A DNA stretch of 64,000 nt, from the NCBI RefSeq assembly GCF_014218335.1, contig NZ_AP023367.1, forward strand, positions 931,501 to 995,500, given 5' to 3'. A program made the position numbers and the translations under genes. How positions within the stretch are numbered: position 1 is the first letter of the stretch; each line of letters begins with the position of its first letter. This document shows, piece after piece, positions 23,311 through 33,057 of the stretch. A model generated the notes under the pieces. The model saw only the letters and a program-made list of their open reading frames with translations, ran no database searches and had not been told where the DNA came from. The stretch is from Anaerocolumna cellulosilytica (GTDB taxonomy: Bacteria > Bacillota > Clostridia > Lachnospirales > Lachnospiraceae).

Positions 23311-24228
23311 ATGGATTTTATTATGGAAAGAAAGAGAAAAAGAACGGCAGTTGACTGGGCAGTTGACAGCGTGTTGTATATTGCCTTTGGCTTATTTACT
23401 ATAGCCTGTATATTCCCTTTTTATTATATTTTTATCAATACCATAAGTGATAACAACTTGGTAACCACCGGAAGAATTACGCTAATCCCTATAGGATTAC
23501 ACTTAGAAAACTACAAGAATGTATTAAAGCTTAATACCATACCGCCGGCAGCGTTTGTATCCCTGGCAAGAACTATAATTGGTACGGTTTTTATTGTCTT
23601 TGTTGCTTCTTTTCCGGCATATGCATTTACCAGACCGGAATACTGGCATAGAAAGTTCTGGTACCGCTTCGTAGTAATTACCATGTATTTTAGTGCCGGT
23701 ATTATTCCGATATTTTTAACTTATAAGACACTACATATCTACAATACCTTCTTGGTTTATATTTTACCTGGCGTGGTAACACCCTTTAACTTGATTTTAT
23801 GTAAAACCTACATTGAATCCCTGCCTCAGTCTTTAGAAGAATCCGCTGAAATCGATGGTGCAGGGTATATGCAAAGATATTTAAAAATCATACTGCCTCT
23901 GTCAAAACCTATACTGGCTACTATCGCAGTCTTCTCAGCAGTGGGGCAATGGAACAATTTTATGGATACCGTATTATACATCCGGGACAAGAGTTTATTC
24001 ACTTTGCAGTATGTTTTATATCAGTATTTGAATCAGGCGAATGCTATTGCAGAAATTATGAGAGAAGATCCAACAGCTATGGCACAACATGGACTATCCA
24101 CTTTGCTGACACCTTTAACGGTGCAGTATACTATCTGTATTGTAACCATACTGCCCGTATTATTAATCTATCCGTTTTTTCAAAGATTTTTTGTAAAAGG
24201 AATTATGATTGGGGCTGTAAAAGGGTAA
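23311..24228 (+). CDS. Sugar ABC transporter permease, YtcP type
   Basis: 305 residues; start ATG 23311 (weak GTGGGA upstream) or ATG 23323. Six membrane segments; EAA loop ESAEIDGAGYMQRYLKIILP at about residues 190. CUT1 MalG-like family, class YtcP, ending in the usual G(I/A)M-x-GAVKG motif. Partner of the LplB-type permease. Confidence 0.92.
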   Translation: MDFIMERKRKRTAVDWAVDSVLYIAFGLFTIACIFPFYYIFINTISDNNLVTTGRITLIPIGLHLENYKNVLKLNTIPPAAFVSLARTIIGTVFIVFVASFPAYAFTRPEYWHRKFWYRFVVITMYFSAGIIPIFLTYKTLHIYNTFLVYILPGVVTPFNLILCKTYIESLPQSLEESAEIDGAGYMQRYLKIILPLSKPILATIAVFSAVGQWNNFMDTVLYIRDKSLFTLQYVLYQYLNQANAIAEIMREDPTAMAQHGLSTLLTPLTVQYTICIVTILPVLLIYPFFQRFFVKGIMIGAVKG

Positions 24229-24350
24229 TAAAGTATTTGTTATATAAGGGGTTTGCTTCAAGTGGAGCAGGCATTTGATAGATTTTTTGTAACATAGAGT
24301 TACGATTTCTATTGAAAATAAATGCAAGACAGATTTTAAGGAGGAAAGGT

Positions 24351-26105
24351 ATGAAAAAATTACTAGTTCTATTACTTTGTGCAGTTATGGCATTTAATCT
24401 GACTGCCTGTGGTAAAAAAGGCGGTAACACAAAAACAAACACAAACACAGGGAGTGGTACAGGTACAACAACTCCCACGACAGAAGCAGAAAAACAGGAA
24501 ACGACGCTTACTGCATTTATTCAACAGTCAGTTACCAGTGAATCCGGTATCTGGCAGGGATGGGGCGCACAGAGACTATATGATGATACCAAAATAAAGC
24601 TGGATACGTATCCTACTGGTAACGAAGTAGAGCAAAAATTGCAGCAGTATCTGGTATCTGGAAGTTTGCCGGATATCGTAGGGTTTAAGGGGTTAGACCA
24701 GGCGCAGCTTGCTATGGATGCAGATATGCTGGTAGCTTTGGATGATTACAAAGATTTACTTCCGAATATCTTTGGAGTATCCAATTACGAAGATGCTATA
24801 GCTTATTCACAAAAATATACCAGTAATGATACCGGAAAGCTCCTTATTATGCCTTCTGCAATCGGACCGGCCGCTTACAATGCCTATAACTGGGTGCCGT
24901 TGTTACAATGGGATGCTTATAAAAAAGTAGGTATGCCTGAGATCAATACCCTGGAAGATTATCTGGATGTAGTGGAAAAAATGGTGAAAGAAAAACCTAC
25001 TACGGAAAATGGTGAAAAAGTATATGGCTTCTCCTTATTTTCAGACTGGGATAAATACACTGCCCTAGAGGTATCTACCTTATCCTTCTTCTATGGCATT
25101 GATACAGAATATGTATCCCACTTAATGGAAACAGATGTATTGACAAAAGAAACAAAATCCATATTGTCAGATGACAGCTTTTATAAAAGATCTCTTCAAT
25201 TTTACTTTGATGCAAACCAAAGGGGCTTACTTGACCCGGATTCTGCAACACAGACCTTTAGTAATGTAGATGCAAAATATAGTGCCGGCAGAGTTATGTT
25301 TTCTTACTTTAGCTGGATGACTGGTTCCTATAATGCACCAGCCTCAGGCAATGTAAACGCAGACGAGCCAGATGGTTATGCAAGTGTGCTTGCAAAGGAT
25401 ATGAAACTTTATGATGCCCCGGATCAGACAATCGGACGTAACTGGTACTTTGCTATCAGCAAGAACAGCAAAGACATTGAACGTGCTTGTGAATTCTTAA
25501 ACTGGCTGTATAATCCGGAGGTACAGAAATATCTGTACAATGGTCCGGAGGGCAGTATCTGGGAGTATGATGAAAATGGTGAACCTCACATTATAGATCC
25601 AGACGGCTGGACAGTAGTTGATCAGAAGACAGAGCCAATAATGCCGGCAGAAGGTGGCGGATCCTTACAGGATGGCTCCTATATCTTTAACTCTATGGGC
25701 TTACAGGCTGCTACCATAATGGATGATGGGTATCCAATCTGCTACCGTTACTGGCCAACAACCTTAACACGTAATCCATCTAAAATGAAAGAAGAAGTAA
25801 ATAAGTTTTTAGGAGCAGAAACACTGGCGGAATATGTAACAAAGAATCAAATGGTTGCAAAATCTACACAGGCTGTAAATATGATACCTACCATTTCTGA
25901 TGAGATGGAGATGACTATTTCACAAATTGGTGAAGTAATAAAAAAATATTCCTGGCAGATGATATTTGCAAAGGACCAGGCACAATTCGATGAACTTTGG
26001 AACAAAATGGTAACAGAAGCAAAAGGCCTTGGTATCGATACTGTAACACAGTATTATCAGGAAGCCTGGACAAATGCACTGGAAGTTGTTAAAGAATTCG
26101 AGTAA
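24351..26105 (+). CDS. ABC sugar-binding lipoprotein (LipO/YtcQ type)
   Basis: 584 residues from ATG 24351, which follows AAGGAGGAAAGGT; an upstream in-frame extension is not natural. Signal peptide and lipobox LTAC (about residues 18-21), then a Thr/Gly-rich tether. Family 1 solute-binding fold of the large (~550 residue) class that partners LplB/YtcP permeases. It binds oligosaccharides outside the cell. Many Trp/Tyr residues suit carbohydrate stacking. Third gene of the importer operon, followed by a terminator. Confidence 0.92.
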   Translation: MKKLLVLLLCAVMAFNLTACGKKGGNTKTNTNTGSGTGTTTPTTEAEKQETTLTAFIQQSVTSESGIWQGWGAQRLYDDTKIKLDTYPTGNEVEQKLQQYLVSGSLPDIVGFKGLDQAQLAMDADMLVALDDYKDLLPNIFGVSNYEDAIAYSQKYTSNDTGKLLIMPSAIGPAAYNAYNWVPLLQWDAYKKVGMPEINTLEDYLDVVEKMVKEKPTTENGEKVYGFSLFSDWDKYTALEVSTLSFFYGIDTEYVSHLMETDVLTKETKSILSDDSFYKRSLQFYFDANQRGLLDPDSATQTFSNVDAKYSAGRVMFSYFSWMTGSYNAPASGNVNADEPDGYASVLAKDMKLYDAPDQTIGRNWYFAISKNSKDIERACEFLNWLYNPEVQKYLYNGPEGSIWEYDENGEPHIIDPDGWTVVDQKTEPIMPAEGGGSLQDGSYIFNSMGLQAATIMDDGYPICYRYWPTTLTRNPSKMKEEVNKFLGAETLAEYVTKNQMVAKSTQAVNMIPTISDEMEMTISQIGEVIKKYSWQMIFAKDQAQFDELWNKMVTEAKGLGIDTVTQYYQEAWTNALEVVKEFE

Positions 26106-26121
26106 TAACAACGAAAGAAAT

Positions 26122-26143
26122 GGGGCTGTTGCAAAACAGCCCC
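26122..26143. terminator. Terminator hairpin between convergent genes
   Basis: GGGGCTGTT (26122-26130) and AACAGCCCC (26135-26143) with a GCAA tetraloop. The next genes converge here, so it can serve both strands. Confidence 0.85.
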
Positions 26144-26151
26144 GTATCTGT

Positions 26152-27660
26152 TTATTTCACTTTTTTCTGTCTTCGAAAGGCTACCGGAGACACATTATAA
26201 AAGCGTTTAAAGCTTCGGTTAAAGTATGTTTGACTGGAAAAGCCCACCCGCTCTACAATGTCTTTCATCTTCATATCTGTATGTTCGATTAGATGAGCGG
26301 CATGTAAAAGTCTTGCTTCTGTTAAATAGTCATTGAAATAATAACCGGTCTGCTGTTTAAAAATGGTGCCAAGATAAGAAGGGGTTACATTCAGCTTATG
26401 GGCAAGTGTTTTTAAGGAAATGTCTTTATCCTGAAATTTTTCCAGGGCTTTTATAACGGCATCCACACAAGGATACATAGATTGCTTAATCATATCATCC
26501 AGAGAATGAAGATATTTATAAAACTCTGCCATATAACCTTTATAATCTGTAACCGTTGAGCCGGGAGATGGAAAGTCTTTCAGTAATTGTAAAAGGTCAG
26601 GATGCTGCAAAATCATATCCTCTGGCTCCAGATTTAAATGGGCTAACAAAACAGAAAGAATAGCCTTTGACAGAGTAGCTGAAAAAGGAGCAGGAATTTT
26701 ACCGGTATATAAAGTGTCTAGTACCTGTAAAACAGTGTCCGGATTTCCGGTTTCATAAGCAGCTTGAAACTTCAACAAAAAAGCTTCCAAAGACTTGGAT
26801 TCTTCATAAATATGAATCGGTATAGGAGTGTATTTTAAAAATTGATAGGCTGCCGCCTGCTGATAGCTTAAAGGTACTTCACTAAAATGCTTTACAGTAT
26901 TTCCGGAAGAAGCAAAAACAGGAAGCCTTAAATGAGCGGAAGCCTTGATAATATCTTTTAAAAAAACAGACGTATCCAAAGATTGTGGATCTAAGGCGGT
27001 GAATACACACACAAGACAAGTAGGATTCGCAAAATAAAAGTGACCCAGATAAGAACCCGGCAAGTAAGATAACAGATGGTCAAAGAATCTGGACATGGTA
27101 CTGCTATTCGCATTTAGAGAAGAGAATATAACCGAAAAAAAGTGACCGGCTTCTAAATCTATCCCCAAAAGACCTGCCCGGGTGCGTAAATCCTCCGTAG
27201 ATAATGAGTTTTTGACCCAATTTTCAATAAAAGTGCTTCTAAAATTTAACATAGCCCTTCCATAGGTTTTGGAAAGTTCCTCTCTCTCCTGCATATGGTT
27301 TACAAGCTGGCTGATGGTATCTGCCAGTTCGTCCGGATCCAAAGGCTTTAACAGATAATTTTCCGCACCGTAACGCAGGGAAGTACGCACATACTCAAAA
27401 TGGTCGTAAGCACTGAGTACAATCACAGATAGCAGAGGTAAAAGTTCCTTTGCCTGTTTTAACAAAGAAAGTCCATCCATCTCCGGCATGGAGACATCAG
27501 TTATCAGCAAATGTACCTGATTATTTTTCAGATAATCCAGTGCTAGAACAGGGCTTGTGACAGCACAAGCGATTTCGATGTGGTAACCCTCCCAGTCAAT
27601 GGCATTTTTTAACCCCTCTACAATAAACGCCTCATCATCAACAATTACTGCCTGATACAT
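26152..27660 (-). CDS. YesN-type response regulator, AraC family
   Basis: 502 residues; ATG 27660 has AAGGAAGGTG upstream and begins exactly at the receiver domain (MYQAVIVDDE), so a longer upstream frame is rejected. Receiver domain 1-120 with Asp55 as phosphorylation site (ITDVSMPEMDG) and KPLDPDEL; a ~250-residue middle region; C-terminal double HTH (about 400-500: DISLKTLAHKLNVTPSYLG, IVERVGFSSQTYFNRSFKRF). Probably phosphorylated by the YesM-type kinase at 20056 and activates the ABC importer and possibly the GH95 operon. Confidence 0.92.
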   Translation of the reverse strand: MYQAVIVDDEAFIVEGLKNAIDWEGYHIEIACAVTSPVLALDYLKNNQVHLLITDVSMPEMDGLSLLKQAKELLPLLSVIVLSAYDHFEYVRTSLRYGAENYLLKPLDPDELADTISQLVNHMQEREELSKTYGRAMLNFRSTFIENWVKNSLSTEDLRTRAGLLGIDLEAGHFFSVIFSSLNANSSTMSRFFDHLLSYLPGSYLGHFYFANPTCLVCVFTALDPQSLDTSVFLKDIIKASAHLRLPVFASSGNTVKHFSEVPLSYQQAAAYQFLKYTPIPIHIYEESKSLEAFLLKFQAAYETGNPDTVLQVLDTLYTGKIPAPFSATLSKAILSVLLAHLNLEPEDMILQHPDLLQLLKDFPSPGSTVTDYKGYMAEFYKYLHSLDDMIKQSMYPCVDAVIKALEKFQDKDISLKTLAHKLNVTPSYLGTIFKQQTGYYFNDYLTEARLLHAAHLIEHTDMKMKDIVERVGFSSQTYFNRSFKRFYNVSPVAFRRQKKVK

Positions 27661-27703
27661 TATGTTCACCTTCCTTAAGTAGTAAAAATACCAAGTTAAT
27701 TCT

Positions 27704-27732
27704 ATCTTAGTTTGGTTAAGAGACAAAGTCAA
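27704..27732 (-). promoter_or_regulatory. Promoter of the YesN-type gene
   Basis: Minus strand TTGACT (27732-27727), 17-nt spacer, TAAGAT (27709-27704), about 40 nt before the start codon. It is divergent from the GH95 operon. Confidence 0.6.
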
Positions 27733-27884
27733 GCAGCTTGAGAAAGAAAAGTAAGGAATTCAATGGAATTTGAAAGAATAGATGTAATTTATGCCAAATA
27801 ATCGGTATTTATGGCTTTTAGGCGTTTTGTAGGTATAAGAGTAACAAGCACCGAAAAAAAAATAATTATGCAAAGGGCATTACG

Positions 27885-30200
27885 ATGGAATACAAAATAA
27901 AATTAGAAAAGCCCGCAAGGGACTTTAATGAAGGATTTCTCTTAGGGAATGGTCATACAGGAGCTGTGGTGTATGGCGGAATACAGAAGGAAGTAATAGA
28001 ACTGTCGGAAATCACCTTTTATTCCGGAGAGGTAAGTCAAGAAAATAACCAGAAAAATGCAAGTGAAGCTTTTAAAACAATGCGAAAGCTGGTATCTGAA
28101 GGAGAATATGAAGCATCCATGGAGGCTGCCAGAGGATTTATGGGAATACGGCGTAACTATGGAACAAATCTGCCGGTGGGTAAATTAATCATTGAGCTGC
28201 CAGATGGAGAGGTTACCGGCTATAACAGGGAGTTAAACCTGATGGCTGGCATTGCAGCTATATCCTATACCCAGAAGGGGGTAGATATAACCAGAGAGAC
28301 ATTTGTATCTAACCCTTCCAAAAAGTTATTCTATAAAATTCAAAGTAAAGAAACAGGATTTTTGTGTGCAAGAATCTTTTTTGAAGGAATGAATGATAAC
28401 GTTTGGGTGGATTGTCAAGAGGGAGAGTATACTTTTATGGCAAGAGCGAGGGAAAGTCTTCACAGTGACGGAACCTGCGGAGTAAGCCTCCTAGGCAGGG
28501 TTAGTGCAGGTATTACCGGCGGAACGATAGAGTATACAAAAAATGGAATTCTCATAGAAGGAGCAGAGAGTATTTCTTTTACACTTGCTCTTTCTACAGA
28601 CTTTGAAACAAGCAGTGACAATCAAAATAAGATACCTCTGTATTCACCTTCGACGAATGAGTTTTTACAGGAACAAAATTTACTTATGAGGGGAAGAGGC
28701 TTTGACTTTGATATGGAAAAAGAAAAACATAGCAAGGATTTTTCCGCCTTTATGAGACGCGTGGATATAGATTTACCGGAGGATTTCGTCACAGGACTTA
28801 TGTTTCAGTATGGCCGGTATCTTTTGTTATCCAGTTCCAGAGAGGATTCTCCCCTGCCTGCACATTTGCAAGGAATATGGAATGATAATGTAGCCTGCAA
28901 TATCGGCTGGACCTGTGATATGCACCTTGATATTAATACCCAGATGAATTATTGGATTGCAGGTCCGGCGAATCTTTCAGAATGTGATGCTCCCTTATTT
29001 CACTGGATGGAGAAGAAAGTTATTCCCTCCGGCAGGATTACGGCAAAGGAAAGTTATGGTTTGCAGGGCTGGTCAGCAGATCTTGTATCCAATGCTTGGG
29101 GTTTTACAGCACCCTACTGGTCAAGAAATATATCACCTTGCCCTACAGGAGGGATTTGGGCAGCAGATGCGTATCTAGACTATTATGAATACACCGGTGA
29201 GGTGGAATTTTTAATTAACAGGGCGTATCCAGTTTTTGAGGAAGCAGCAGAATTTTTTACAAAGTATGTGTTTAAAGATAAAGAAAGTAATTACTATACA
29301 GCAGGGCCTTCCATATCCCCAGAGAATTCCTTTGAGGTTCAGGGAACAAGCTTTTACTTTTCCAACGGCTGTACCTATGAACTTACGGTTATCAGACAAT
29401 TATTTACTAATTTTTTAAATATGGCAGGGGAACTAAAAAAGGATACTCCACTCGTACAGAAAGTAAAAGAAATTTTACCAAAGTTACTGCCCTTTCGTAT
29501 TCTTAAGGATAATACTCTTGCAGAATGGAATCACGATTATCCGGCTAAGGATTCTCAACATAGACATACCAGTCACCTGTTAGGCCTTTATCCATATAGT
29601 CAGATTACAGTGGAAGAGACCCCGGAGCTTGCGCAGGCAGTAAAGAATACACTTACAAATAAACTATTTCCTTATGAGAACTGGGAGGATACTGGTTGGG
29701 CAAGGTCTATGCTGCTTCTATATGCTTCCAGGTTGCAGGAGGGAGAGGAGGCATACTTTCATATAAAAGAAATACAGGAGAAGCTAACGCATCCCAATTA
29801 TTTAGTAATGCATCCTCCAACCAGAGGGGCAGGCTCTTTTAAAGAAGTATATGAACTGGATGGAAATACAGGCTTTACCATGGGAGTGCTGGAGATGTTG
29901 TTACAAAGTCATGATGGAAAGATTCGATTGCTGCCAGCATTGCCAAGGGCATGGAGCAAGGGAAGTATTCAGGGAATTGTTGCAAGAGGAGCGGTGACGG
30001 TAAGTATTACTTGGGAGAATTACCGTATGAAAGAAGCTGCTTTCTTATCAAAGTATGATAAGGAGATTCGAATAGAATATTCAATGGGCAAAGCAATTAA
30101 AAGGGAAAAGCCGGCACGAACTGAGCAGCGATACTCTTTAAAGGCAGGAATCTGGTTAAGGTTACGAGAACAAGAAGGCGTCTTACAGCAATCCGTATAA
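27885..30200 (+). CDS. GH95 glycoside hydrolase (alpha-L-fucosidase/galactosidase)
   Basis: 771 residues, no signal peptide, so cytoplasmic. N-terminal beta-sandwich (about 1-240, GNGHTGAVVYGG), linker, (alpha/alpha)6 barrel (about 290-670) with the GH95 blocks LLSSSREDSPLPAHLQGIWN, CDMHLDINTQMNYW and HRHTSHLLGLYP, and a C-terminal beta domain. Inverting enzymes of this family remove alpha-1,2-L-fucose or the related alpha-L-galactose from xyloglucan-type side chains and glycans. It is the first gene of a catabolic operon and opposite the YesN gene. It probably cleaves oligosaccharides imported by the adjacent ABC system. Confidence 0.9.
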   Translation: MEYKIKLEKPARDFNEGFLLGNGHTGAVVYGGIQKEVIELSEITFYSGEVSQENNQKNASEAFKTMRKLVSEGEYEASMEAARGFMGIRRNYGTNLPVGKLIIELPDGEVTGYNRELNLMAGIAAISYTQKGVDITRETFVSNPSKKLFYKIQSKETGFLCARIFFEGMNDNVWVDCQEGEYTFMARARESLHSDGTCGVSLLGRVSAGITGGTIEYTKNGILIEGAESISFTLALSTDFETSSDNQNKIPLYSPSTNEFLQEQNLLMRGRGFDFDMEKEKHSKDFSAFMRRVDIDLPEDFVTGLMFQYGRYLLLSSSREDSPLPAHLQGIWNDNVACNIGWTCDMHLDINTQMNYWIAGPANLSECDAPLFHWMEKKVIPSGRITAKESYGLQGWSADLVSNAWGFTAPYWSRNISPCPTGGIWAADAYLDYYEYTGEVEFLINRAYPVFEEAAEFFTKYVFKDKESNYYTAGPSISPENSFEVQGTSFYFSNGCTYELTVIRQLFTNFLNMAGELKKDTPLVQKVKEILPKLLPFRILKDNTLAEWNHDYPAKDSQHRHTSHLLGLYPYSQITVEETPELAQAVKNTLTNKLFPYENWEDTGWARSMLLLYASRLQEGEEAYFHIKEIQEKLTHPNYLVMHPPTRGAGSFKEVYELDGNTGFTMGVLEMLLQSHDGKIRLLPALPRAWSKGSIQGIVARGAVTVSITWENYRMKEAAFLSKYDKEIRIEYSMGKAIKREKPARTEQRYSLKAGIWLRLREQEGVLQQSV

Positions 30201-30230
30201 AGCGGAGCTTAAAGGAAAGAGGGAAAAGAC

Positions 30231-31157
30231 ATGGTATATGACAATTACAAATTTACAGTGCCGAAAGAAAAGCAGGTCAGGGTAATTATTAATACAGATG
30301 TAAAGAATGAAGCCGATGACCATTTTGCAGTGGTACATGGTTTACTTAGTCCTAAATTCGATAACGTAGGTCTGATTGCAGCTCACTTTGGCGAGAGAGA
30401 AGCAGACGGTATGGAGCAAAGCTATCAGGAATTACATAGTATATTTGATCTTATGGGTTTTTCGGAAAAAGAACGAATCGTTAGGGGAGCGGGGATAGCT
30501 ATGCCTGACAAGCAGACTCCTATAGATTCAGACGGGGCAAGACTAATTATTAAAGAAGCTATGAAGGAGGATGACAGGCCACTCTATGTACTCTTTTTAG
30601 GACCTCTTACAGATATGGCAAGTGCTTATCTGATTGAACCTAAAATAGCAGAAAGGCTTAACGTTATCTGGATTGGGGGAGGCAGGTATCCGGTGGGCGG
30701 ACCAGAATTTAATCTGGGTAATGATATCCATGCTGCCAACGTAGTTTTTAGCTCCGGTATTCCTTTGTGGCAGGTACCAAAGAATGTATATGAAATGATG
30801 CCGGTATCCTTATGTGAGCTTGAATATCGTGTTCATCCTCAGGGGAAAATCGGAGAATATCTGTTTGAACAGTTAATAAAGCATAGCCAGGAGGAAATTC
30901 CGAGGAAAAGTCCTTTTCGAACCGGTGAAACCTGGGTACTTGGAGATTCACCGGCAATAGGGCTTTTATTGTATGAACACCGGTTTGAATTTGATTGGAT
31001 TCAGGCACCTTTTATCGGCAGTGATATGAATTATGTTCATACTGGATTAAACCGACCAATCCGGGTCTATAAAAATATAGACTCCAGACTGCTGTTAGAG
31101 GATTTTTACGCCAAACTGGCACTATTTGAACAAAAGAGGAAGGGGGTAGGAAAGTGA
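30231..31157 (+). CDS. Nucleoside-hydrolase-like protein
   Basis: 308 residues, GAAAGAGGG upstream. The N-terminal strand RVIINTDVKNEADDHFAVVH recalls the metal-binding Asp motif of nucleoside hydrolases (DTDPGxDD) but with two extra residues, as in DUF1593-type relatives. LYVLFLGPLTDMASAYLIEP and IWIGGGRYPVGGPEFNLGNDIHAA are the other family motifs (GPLTNxA; NxxxDxxAA). In a sugar-acid operon it probably hydrolyses a glycosidic or lactone-like bond rather than a nucleoside. Function is inferred only from family and place. One nt separates it from the next gene. Confidence 0.75.
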   Translation: MVYDNYKFTVPKEKQVRVIINTDVKNEADDHFAVVHGLLSPKFDNVGLIAAHFGEREADGMEQSYQELHSIFDLMGFSEKERIVRGAGIAMPDKQTPIDSDGARLIIKEAMKEDDRPLYVLFLGPLTDMASAYLIEPKIAERLNVIWIGGGRYPVGGPEFNLGNDIHAANVVFSSGIPLWQVPKNVYEMMPVSLCELEYRVHPQGKIGEYLFEQLIKHSQEEIPRKSPFRTGETWVLGDSPAIGLLLYEHRFEFDWIQAPFIGSDMNYVHTGLNRPIRVYKNIDSRLLLEDFYAKLALFEQKRKGVGK

Positions 31158-31158
31158 T

Positions 31159-32274
31159 ATGAAGGTTATAAAATTTGAAACCTGGTGGGTGAGCAGGAAT
31201 AAAAGTCTGTTTGATAAAAAAAGACAGGGAAAGGCTTCAATGAACTGGGATGTAGTAGTAATTAAGCTGACCTCTGATACGGGAATGGAAGGACTTGCGA
31301 CCTGTCTGGCAGCTAGGAGTGGAACAGTTACAGAAGCTTATCTTCATGAGACCATAGCACCTGTGGTGTTAGGCAGAGACCCTCATGACAGGGAGAAAAT
31401 CTGGCATGAGCTTTGGAATATAGACAGACATCTGACGTTTTTCCCTGTATATGTGACAGGGCCTATCGATGTTGCCTTATGGGATATGTGTGCTAAGGAA
31501 GCAGGACTTCCCCTATACCAATATATCGGTGCTTACCGTACCAGTCTTCCGGTATATGCCAGTGGTTTATTCCATGAACATGTCAGTGATTATACAAAAG
31601 AGGCTCTCTACTATAAAAACCTTGGAATTAATGCTTACAAAGCCCATCCAAAAGGGCCCTGGACGTTAGACAATGAAATACACAAAGAAGTTCGTCATGC
31701 GGTAGGGGAAGATATGGTACTTATGAGTGATCCGGTGGGTGAATATACACTTGACCAGGCAATTGCAGTAGGAAGGCAGTTGGAAAAATTAAATTACCGC
31801 TGGTTTGAAGAACCTTTTCGAGATTTTGAACTCTATAAGTATACCGAGCTGTGCAGGACACTTGATATTCCCATTGCTGCAACAGAAACTACCAGAGGCT
31901 GTCATTGGGGTGTAGCACAGGTTATTGCCGCCAGAGCAGCGGATATTGTAAGAGCTGACGTAAGCTGGAAAAACGGAATTACAGGAACCTTAAAGATTGC
32001 ACATATGGCGGAAGCCTTTGGTTTAAACTGTGAAATCCATACTACCACCATGAATTTTATGGATTTGGTGAATCTTCATGTAAGCTGTGCCATAAGAAAC
32101 TGTGAATATTATGAGTATTTTGTGCCGGAGGAGAACTTTACACTCCCCCTGCTTGGAAAATTGCCTATCAAAGACGGATACATAACAGTTCCTGATAAGC
32201 CTGGGATAGGGGCAGAGTTAGATTGGGATACCATTCATAATAATTGCAGGTCTTATAGAGAAGTTAAAATATAG
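31159..32274 (+). CDS. Enolase-superfamily dehydratase with K-x-H motif
   Basis: 371 residues. Mandelate-racemase/muconate-lactonising fold: capping domain to about 125, then barrel. Metal ligands are Asp191 (SDPVGEY), Glu217 (FEEPF) and Glu243 (ATETT). An Asp267-His294 pair corresponds to the Asp270-His297 dyad of mandelate racemase. The usual K-x-K is K161-A-H163, so the second Lys is replaced by His, which should alter the base on that face. Probably dehydrates an aldonic acid (fuconate, galactonate or similar). It is fused in an operon with 1-nt spacing to the previous gene and 13 nt to the next. Confidence 0.85.
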   Translation: MKVIKFETWWVSRNKSLFDKKRQGKASMNWDVVVIKLTSDTGMEGLATCLAARSGTVTEAYLHETIAPVVLGRDPHDREKIWHELWNIDRHLTFFPVYVTGPIDVALWDMCAKEAGLPLYQYIGAYRTSLPVYASGLFHEHVSDYTKEALYYKNLGINAYKAHPKGPWTLDNEIHKEVRHAVGEDMVLMSDPVGEYTLDQAIAVGRQLEKLNYRWFEEPFRDFELYKYTELCRTLDIPIAATETTRGCHWGVAQVIAARAADIVRADVSWKNGITGTLKIAHMAEAFGLNCEIHTTTMNFMDLVNLHVSCAIRNCEYYEYFVPEENFTLPLLGKLPIKDGYITVPDKPGIGAELDWDTIHNNCRSYREVKI

Positions 32275-32287
32275 GGAGGTGTAAACT

Positions 32288-33031
32288 ATGGCAAATTTAG
32301 AAGGCAGAAAAGGGATTGTTACAGGTGGTTCCAGCGGTATCGGCTACGCCATTGCAAATTGCCTGGCACAAGCAGGAGCAACAGTGTATTCCGTCAGCAG
32401 AAAGGGGAAGGATAAGGAGGGACTGCCGTTCTCTCATCCGAGTGTAATCCATACCGTAGGAGATGTCACGGATATGGCTGGTATGAAAAAGCTGGTTGAT
32501 AATGTGGCAAAAGAAGGCGGGATAGATTTTTTAATTAATAATGCCGGAATTACTATTAAAAAGCGGGCAGAATTGTTAGATTATGAGGAATTCCAACAGG
32601 TCATGGAGGTAAATGTACACAGTGTTTTCAACCTTTCTGTGCTGTGCTACCCTTATTTAAAGCAATCACCCTACATTGGCAGGATTATTAATATATCCAG
32701 TATGGCAGCCCACTTAGGGTTTTCAGAGGTTGTACCCTATTGTACCAGTAAGGCGGCAGTACTTGGTTTAACCCGGGGACTTTCGGTGGAATGGGCTAAC
32801 GATAATATACTTATTAATTCCATCGCACCGGGGTGGTTTCCGAGTGAGATGTCAAAGCAGATTATGACACCGGAGAGAAAAGAGGCAATACTTGCCAGGA
32901 TGCCTCTGCACAAGTTCGGTGATACCAAAGATTTAGGTGAAATGGCACTGTTTTTACTGGGGGATGGCGCAGGTTATATAACCGGACAGGACTTTGCTGT
33001 GGACGGTGGGGCTTTGGCCTATGGATTTTAG
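32288..33031 (+). CDS. SDR-family oxidoreductase
   Basis: 247 residues, GGGAGGTG upstream. Classical short-chain dehydrogenase: TGGSSGIGYAIA nucleotide site (about residues 13-24), NNAG at about 86, catalytic Ser in NISSMAAH, Tyr/Lys in PYCTSKAA, and a typical end VDGGALAYGF. In this operon it may oxidise L-fucose/L-galactose or the 2-keto-3-deoxy acid (as in the oxidative fucose pathway), or reduce a keto-uronate. The exact substrate is not visible. Confidence 0.88.
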   Translation: MANLEGRKGIVTGGSSGIGYAIANCLAQAGATVYSVSRKGKDKEGLPFSHPSVIHTVGDVTDMAGMKKLVDNVAKEGGIDFLINNAGITIKKRAELLDYEEFQQVMEVNVHSVFNLSVLCYPYLKQSPYIGRIINISSMAAHLGFSEVVPYCTSKAAVLGLTRGLSVEWANDNILINSIAPGWFPSEMSKQIMTPERKEAILARMPLHKFGDTKDLGEMALFLLGDGAGYITGQDFAVDGGALAYGF

Positions 33032-33057
33032 AGTCTTAAAAAATGGAGGAAAAATAG

